Source: Cannabis sativa (taxonomy: Eukaryota > Streptophyta > Magnoliopsida > Rosales > Cannabaceae). Taken from it: a stretch of 64,000 bases of DNA. Location of the stretch: NCBI RefSeq assembly GCF_029168945.1, contig NW_026870037.1:620001-684000 (forward strand), read 5' to 3'. Positions 58,383 to 64,000 of the stretch are shown in pieces. The notes under the pieces were generated by a model. That model searched no databases, was not told the origin of the DNA, and saw only the letters and a program-made list of their open reading frames with translations. Numbering within the stretch: position 1 is the first letter of the stretch; each line of letters starts with the position of its first letter. Made by a program: the position numbers and the translations under genes.

Positions 58383-59060
58383 AATTTGTTAAAGAACGTA
58401 CCTTCATGACATCGAAGGAAAATCCATGATGATAATCCTGAATCACAACCACACAACTACAAACACCCTAAGCAAAATCCACACCCAGCGTCAACATTCA
58501 TCATCCCTTCTTCCAACTGAGGCGACTATACCACTTTTGTGTGTTCCTTGCAACCTAACCCCTCTCTTATTATGATCCATATAATCTTGTAAATGTCTAC
58601 CCACCCAAACATCGCATAAACATTGAGTACAAATTGTTTATGAGGAACACAATTACAATCATATCAAACTTACCAAATTATAGTAACAAAGGAGCAAATC
58701 TATCAGCAAGAAGAATTTTTATAATTTTGGCTTGAAAAAAAAAACATTAGCATCATTACCATCAAATCTACAAACAATAGCTTTGAAACCCCCATTCTTC
58801 CAAAAATTCTTCACCTTTTGACAACTCCAAATAGCATGATGTTAATCCTTTACTACAAAAGATCGACTACACATACAACAACCCCCAACTTCCCTTATAC
58901 CACACATAAACAACACAGCTGCAATCACTACTAAGAAGAGGATTTCTCGAGTTTTAAACAGAGCATGATGCTCTCATTCTCATCCAATATGCTTTTAACC
59001 TAGTTTTCATTCTGTCAGACAACTAAAGTTTTTTGAGAGCCTCCTTTCCTTCTCTATTTT
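58383..59060 (-). pseudogene. Old LINE ORF2 remnant (zf-RVT region), host of the copia insertion
   Basis: On the minus strand a Cys-rich reading (CCMCSRSF, then HHAIWSCQKVKNFWKNGGF, then FDGNDANVF) near 58720-58900 resembles the zf-RVT region of plant LINEs. Stops occur throughout. It is a 5'- and 3'-decayed copy, and the family call rests on this one block. Confidence 0.4.
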
Positions 59061-59164
59061 TTTTTTTTTGAAATCCTCTTTCTCTCCCTCTTCATTAATT
59101 TTGAACCTATAGTGAAACAATACATGCCCACCCATAGCAAGTCAAGTACTCAATCATAGTGTGT

Positions 59165-59406
59165 AAGACTGTGAAGAATCCAACACTTGAAGGACAATCG
59201 GGCTCAGATTTTGATAATACCCTGCGACAGAAAGGAATAAGGGTTAGAGATCTGAGTGGAAGAAGACATATTATTTTGCTGCCACCAATGTAAGGTTACT
59301 TAAACTTTATATGTGTTTAATTACATTGTTTTAGAGAATTCATATTTAGGGTGTTTATCAACATACTTGTTAGTAAATCTAGATCTTAGTAAAATATATT
59401 CCAACA
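59165..59406 (+). repeat. Truncated LTR of the solo-LTR family
   Basis: 59283-59406 is the reverse complement, with scattered differences, of the terminal 125 bp of the solo LTR at 29212-29336: CCAATGTAAGG then CTTAAACTTTATATGTGTTT through to TTCCAACA. The upstream part is missing. Confidence 0.65.
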
Positions 59407-60000
59407 ATAACATCTCCTGTCAAGATGGTGGCTATTTTTTGCCCACCAATCTTGGTTAGCTCAATCACAAGTCACTCTTTTTGGCTCGCTATCTTCAAAT
59501 CACAAGTGGCTCTACTTTTTGGATTAATTTTTAGATTTTTGGAAGCTCTTTTTGGTTCTATTTTCTTGCGATCGACTTTTTTTTATTTTAGAATTTAGGA
59601 TGAAGGTGCATGGGGGATTCTATCTCAAAATTAATTGGCAATGAAAGAGTAACCCATGAATCTTATACAAAATATGGTGTTATCTACATTAGCAATGTGA
59701 GACTCTCTAACATCTTCCCATCAAGATGATGACTATATTTTGCCTACCAATCTTAGACAACTTGATTACAAGCGACTCTTTTCGGTTCACTATCCCCGCA
59801 CGAATCACGAATGACTCTTTTGGCTCTCTTTTTTTTTATTGTTTTTTTGGATTTTTGGTGTCTTTTTGGCTTTATTTTTTCGATCAACATTGTATTTTTT
59901 GGATCAGATACTTGTTAGAGTTTTTGTTTTTTGAATTTCATATCATGTTAAAGTTTAAGATGAAAGTGCATAATGAGAGGAGTAGCTCATACATTTTATA
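59407..60000 (+). repeat. Two diverged tandem copies of about 300 bp
   Basis: TAACATCT-CC-TCAAGATG and CCAATCTT start both copies (about 59407 and 59707), followed in each by ACTCTTTT-GG and TTTTTGGATTTTTGG words and ending in GATGAAGGTGCAT / GATGAAAGTGCAT. It resembles LTR-derived sequence but no ends were found. No gene. Confidence 0.5.
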
Positions 60001-60284
60001 TATGGTAAAAATTACACCATTATAAACTTTACGGGTTGGACCGACTCGCCTGAAAAGAACGAGTTTTTTTTAATTTTATGGGTTCACCGGGTCGGGTTTG
60101 GGCAGGTTGGCCAGGTCCGGGTCAAACCCGATCAAAATATTCAGTCCTATTATAAAGTACAAGATATATTAAAGTGTCAAGTACGCAATGATTAGTAAGT
60201 TTTTTATTTAGCGACGTTCTTAACATGTTCAATTATTTTTGTGTCTGTGCATTAAATTTATTGTGATTATTCGATTTTTATTGT

Positions 60285-60652
60285 GGGTAAATAGCGGTAT
60301 AAGTATTCAAAGTTTTAAGTTTGTAAGTAGTGGCCTAACTTCAATGTTTATTTTTAACGGCCTAAGAATCTAATGTTTGTAAAACTTTATTTTTTTCTCT
60401 AATTTTGTCAGTATAGACTCTGTTATTATCTTAAACAATGCACATATAAGGCCTACATTCTAGATCATTGGGTCTAGACAAAAATATGTAATATCAGTTA
60501 CTTCTAAATGTTCTTTTAATAAATTCAAAAGGAGTCTGTACTAAATAAACTGGAGGAAAATTGCAATTTTACAGATAATGTCACTAAAGTAAATATTGAG
60601 TTTATGTCACTTACATATATAAAACTTTGGCTAGTTATATTGTTATTTACCC
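60285..60652. mobile_element. MITE, copy 1 (GGGTAAATAGC family)
   Basis: Inverted ends GGGTAAATAGC and (G)TTATTTACCC with inner inverted AGACTCTGTTATT / AGTCTGTACT words; 368 bp. Flanking TTTTATTGT and TTTTATTTT could be a 9-bp target duplication. The same family recurs at 62950-63274. Confidence 0.65.
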
Positions 60653-60888
60653 TTTTATTTTCATTATTGAGGTAATTAATCTGGCCAACTTATTGTTTGC
60701 TTAATTGGCCGGGTTAATTAACTCAGTGTGTTTAAGCTGTTATTTTAGTTATTCTTAGAGTTAGTTGCCTATTTTTGATGAAACGTTTTTTATTTAAAAA
60801 AAATCTACATCACTATATGTATGAGAACAATTTTTTTTATTTTATTATTATTATCACTCTTATTTTTTAATGAAGAACAAAGATTTTC

Positions 60889-60972
60889 TTAGTTTATTAA
60901 AACCATAAATAATCCATTATTGACAAATGAAATATAAACATGTGAATATAATGGTAATCATATTTCATATAT
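60889..60972 (+). repeat. 84-bp direct repeat, copy 1
   Basis: TTTATTAAAACCATAAATAA through ATGGTAATCATATTTCAT recurs at about 62318-62401 in the same orientation with only about three differences, one on each side of the TIR element between them. Confidence 0.7.
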
Positions 60973-60982
60973 ATAATCTATT

Positions 60983-62252
60983 GGGTGACTATTCAATGGT
61001 TACATTTTTATTGTAACCATCATGATTACATTTTTTTTTTACCTGTAATAGCAGGTTACTAATATGTAAATATTCTTTTTTTAGAATTAATTAATTATAA
61101 TTAACTATTTTTTTAAAATAATTAATTAAATATTTCAAAAGACCTCTTTTAGCAATTAATATTTATAAATAATTCTCATGAAGAGGGTGAGAAAGGCAAA
61201 GTGTAGCAGGTTCAAGAAAAAAGTGGAGGCTGCTGGTTTAGCAGCACTGGTTTATTTGCTCTGGCAGACCCGAAATGAGCATCAATGGGGGGAAAAAAAA
61301 AACTGGTGTGGAAGAGGTTTACAAGCAAGTTAAGTGGTTTGTTAAGAGCAGAATTTTGTCTATATGGCCGAAAAAAATTACACAACAAGATAGAGAATGG
61401 TTTGAGAGGTTATAAAGTTTGTATAGTTGTTTTTAAAGTTTGTATAGCAGCTAGTATAGAAAAAATTCAAGGCCTTTTATTTTAAGGTGCTTATAGGTTG
61501 TAAAAAATTGTGTTGTGGTGCAATGAATTTCTGAATTATCAAAAAAAAAAAATTTATAAATAATATTTATATTTAAATCCTTACTTTAATTATTTTAACA
61601 ATAAAGTCATTTAATTATAATATTTATAATAATTTTTTTTTACAAAAATTAAACTTTTATTTACACAAATTAAATCTCTTCTTACAATAAATTTTTAAAT
61701 AATTAATTATTTTAAATGATATTTAATTATTTTGTTACAATTAGATGAACTAAGTATGAGACCTCAAGCTAGTCAATCGATAACAAGTTTAGTCATTTTT
61801 TTTTAAAAAAAAGCCTTCAACTTATTTCACTTTTTATTTTTTAAATATTTAAATAAAAAAATTAAATAATTAAGTGTAATAATTTAAAATTAAAATTACA
61901 AGTATAATAAAATTTAAATTATGAAATTATATGTGTATAATTTCAAATTATAAAAGTTTTCCATTAAAATTTTAAATAATTTAAGTGCAAAAAAATAAAT
62001 TGCTAAAAGATCGTTATATAGTAATAAATTGTAAAAAATTAATTAATAATTATAATTAATTTAATTTTAAAATATAATTAATCTTAATTAAAGTTTTATA
62101 AGGAAATAAATTATAAGGTTACTTCCAGGTTACAAGTTATTTATTATTTAATTTTCAAATTAATCACAACCATTCAATAGTAATCTAATGGCTTAAAAAA
62201 ATGTAATCATGATGGTTACAATAAAAATGTAACTATTGAAACCTCTTCCATA
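60983..62252. mobile_element. Non-coding TIR element (MULE-like) holding a truncated LINE
   Basis: Inverted ends share TTCAAT-GTTAC and TTTTTATTGTAACCATCATG for nearly 50 bp. Flanking ATAATCTATT occurs at 60973-60982 and 62253-62262, consistent with a 9-10-bp MULE duplication. Its interior is almost pure A/T apart from the LINE fragment. Confidence 0.65.
61174..61551 (+). mobile_element. 5'-truncated LINE fragment with target duplication
   Basis: A 378-bp LINE 3' end bounded by ATTTATAAATAAT at 61161-61173 and 61552-61564. The reading LVYLLWQTRNEHQWG corresponds to the C-terminal part of LINE 2 ORF2 (LVYFVWKARNE). The 3' end is TTATC followed by an A run, as in the other LINEs here. Confidence 0.85.
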
Positions 62253-62317
62253 ATAATCTATTATCTAAGTGTACCAAATTTGACATTTTCAAAAATTATA
62301 AATATAGTGTTGTGTAT

Positions 62318-62401
62318 GTTATGTTTTATTAAAACGATAAATAATCCATTATTGACAAATGAAATATAGACATGTGAATATAATGGTAATCATATTTCAT
62401 A
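62318..62401 (+). repeat. 84-bp direct repeat, copy 2
   Basis: Partner of the copy at 60889-60972. It ends exactly where a CACTA-like terminus begins. Confidence 0.7.
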
Positions 62402-62949
62402 CTACTATAAAATTGAATTTTAGTGACACTCTTTAGTGACCCGCACTAAAAGGTTAAGGGTGAGTTTTAGTGACACGCACAAAATGACTCTACAAATTCA
62501 ATGTTAGCATCTTATAATGTTTGTCACTAAAAATATGAGGTGTCACTAAAGAGTAACTCCCATAATTTATATTATTTTTTTTTAAAAAAAAATATTGGTC
62601 TATAGTGACACACTAGGTGCGACTAGGTAAGTGTGTCCTGACCCACTTGGTGTGTCACTATATCCAACTTTATTTTTTTTTTAAATATAGCTGTAAACAA
62701 AAATTAAAAAATATATATTTAATATAATAATAATAATAATCACGCTTATCTCTCTTTTTCAATTAATTTTTATTTGTTTCTTAAATAATCTTTCTCAATC
62801 AATTACATCATCACTATTATATCAGCAAAGAAAATAAATATATAAAAAAAATTAAATAATTAAATATAAAATAAATATAATAAAAAAAATAAAAAGGTTA
62901 ACATTTAGAAAACCCTAAAAACTCAAACATTTTATCTTCTTTTTTTCTT
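62401..62949. mobile_element. Possible CACTA-like end fragment
   Basis: ACTACTATAAAATTGAATTT is followed by repeated TAGTGACAC / GTGTCACTA words in both orientations (62420-62670), as in CACTA subterminal regions. The initial C and the far end are missing, so the class is tentative. Confidence 0.4.
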
Positions 62950-63274
62950 GGGTAAATAGCAGCATAAGTACTCAAAGTTTTAAGTTTGTAAGCGGCATAA
63001 ACTCAATGTTTATTTTTAGCGGCATAAGTACCCAATGTTTGTAAAATTATAATTTTTCTCTAATTTTGTCAGTACAGACTCTGTTATTATCTTAAACAGG
63101 ACACATATAAAATCCAAAATTCTAGATTATTGGGTCTAGATAGAAATATGTAGCATCAGTTACTTACAAAATGTTCTTATAATAAATTTAAAACAGAGTC
63201 TGTACTGACGAAACTGGAAGAAAATTACAGTTTTACAAACTTAAAGCTTTGGGAACGTATGCTGCTATTTACCC
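62950..63274. mobile_element. MITE, copy 2 (GGGTAAATAGC family)
   Basis: Ends GGGTAAATAGCAGCATAAGT and GTATGCTGCTATTTACCC, 325 bp, clearly related to the copy at 60285-60652 across its whole length. TTCTT is found on each side. Confidence 0.72.
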
Positions 63275-63562
63275 TTCTTTCTTTGCCGTCTGAAGACTCA
63301 AGCTCTCTGCCAGCAATTCGTGCATCCCATCGACGACGACATGAGTCCAAGCTTGGCGGACGAAGAACTCTACTCCACCGTCGGACTCTCTCAGGACCTT
63401 AACCCATAGTCTCTCTCTCTCAAGCCACTCTCGACCGACGACAATGGGCGACTCCTGGCCGTTGTATTCTCAAATAGAGACCGCGCCCATTATCGATGGT
63501 CTTAAAACCATAGAAATCCCTAAGGTCTGATCCGTTTTTTGACTTAATTGATTTTTTTTTTA

Positions 63563-63630
<68 letters not shown>

Positions 63631-63965
63631 GTGCAGGTGGCGGTCCACGGCGAGAGTGGGTTCTACGTTGGCAGTTGACGACGACATTGGGTTCTTGGTT
63701 CTGAGTTGGTGGTCAACGGCGACTGGGTTTGTGGTTAGCAGTCTGTGGTTGACGATGGCCATGAAACATTTGTGTTCCTCTTTTGTGTTCTGTTTGTATT
63801 TTTTTCTTATGTTTTTTCATTTATTTTCACATGTGTTCTTTTGATCTTTATTTTCTTCTATCTAGTTGAAATGGAGAGATTTTGATGGCTGTTGACAAGG
63901 CTAAGAAGAACTCCTCATTCTTTCTTACGCTGATTTCTCTCAAGTATTGAAATTAGTACATTTTG
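63275..63965. other. GC-richer segment with CT microsatellite, no gene identified
   Basis: 63290-63530 and 63630-63770 have plant 5'-UTR/exon-like composition with ACGACGAC and GGCGAC words. A CT microsatellite occupies 63566-63623. The open frame at 63548-63844 is Leu/Ser low-complexity at its start and has no recognised domain. It may be the first exon of a gene or transposon lying to the right. Confidence 0.4.
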
Positions 63966-63969
63966 AGTA

Positions 63970-64000
63970 TTTTTTTTTTTTTGATAAATGAATTGTTCAT
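63970..64000 (-). mobile_element. 3' end of another LINE, running off the window
   Basis: A T-run followed by GATAAATGAATTGTTCAT; on the minus strand this is ATTTATC plus poly(A), the same 3' terminus as the other LINEs in the window. The body lies beyond the right edge. Confidence 0.5.

Noticed and set aside
63548..63844. 98-codon ORF after the CT microsatellite
   Set aside because: Starts in low-complexity Ser-Leu repeats and shows no recognisable domain.

Overview
The window looks like nuclear DNA from a flowering plant. The reasons are its very high AT content, genes with GT-AG introns, a two-gene cluster of secreted blue-copper oxidases with the plant ascorbate-oxidase layout, and dense plant-type transposons (MULE, CACTA, hAT and Harbinger-like MITEs, RNase-H-bearing plant LINEs, chromovirus and copia LTR elements, a tRNA-derived SINE). 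The LTR families and base composition suggest a rosid, possibly Cannabaceae, but that is inference. No CRISPR, operon or organellar features were seen.

Host genes. Two complete L-ascorbate oxidase genes lie head-to-tail on the minus strand: copy A at 6152-17588 (586 aa) and copy B at 45449-51919 (590 aa). Each has five exons separated by phase-0 introns, identical lengths for exons 2, 3 and 4 (93, 213 and 195 bp), all copper ligands, an N-terminal signal segment, and a TATA box about 150-165 bp upstream of the ATG. They are a tandem duplication whose introns and spacer have been inflated by transposons.

Layout. 1-4534: right part of a MULE that starts before the window, with a Lys-rich exon set on +, a transposase first-exon remnant on -, and introns full of a 12-bp palindrome. 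4535-6151: AT-rich flank. 6152-17588: ascorbate oxidase A, with a full-length LINE with both ORFs open (9204-14646, 16-bp target duplication) in intron 3. 18228-20076: a Pack-MULE with about 300-bp TIRs and a 9-bp TSD, carrying a captured fragment of the DNA-repair nuclease gene XPF/RAD1/UVH1; a hAT-type MITE sits inside one TIR. 20123-20243: tRNA-derived SINE. 20939-21649: CACTA end fragment. 21650-29206: degenerate LTR-element sequence and Tat-like Ty3 gag, interrupted by a second, broken LINE (21823-26601). 29212-43169: a roughly 1.9-kb solo LTR split by a Tekay-like chromovirus (29565-36293) and a CACTA element with a Ulp1-like gene (37668-42993). 43175-45448: more Ty3, LTR and CACTA debris and a GA microsatellite. 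45449-51919: ascorbate oxidase B, with a GC-rich MULE-like insertion in intron 3. 52341-64000: MITEs, a degenerate copia element (53430-58377) inside an old LINE, another LTR fragment, a TIR element containing a truncated LINE, a pair of related MITEs, and the tail of one more LINE at the right edge.

The insertions can be ordered because nearly every one keeps a readable target-site duplication. Apart from the two oxidases, the only coding capacity that looks intact is that of the LINE in copy A. The nearest things to novel signals are the captured XPF fragment, the palindrome-rich MULE introns, and the overlapping ORF1/ORF2 junctions of the LINEs.
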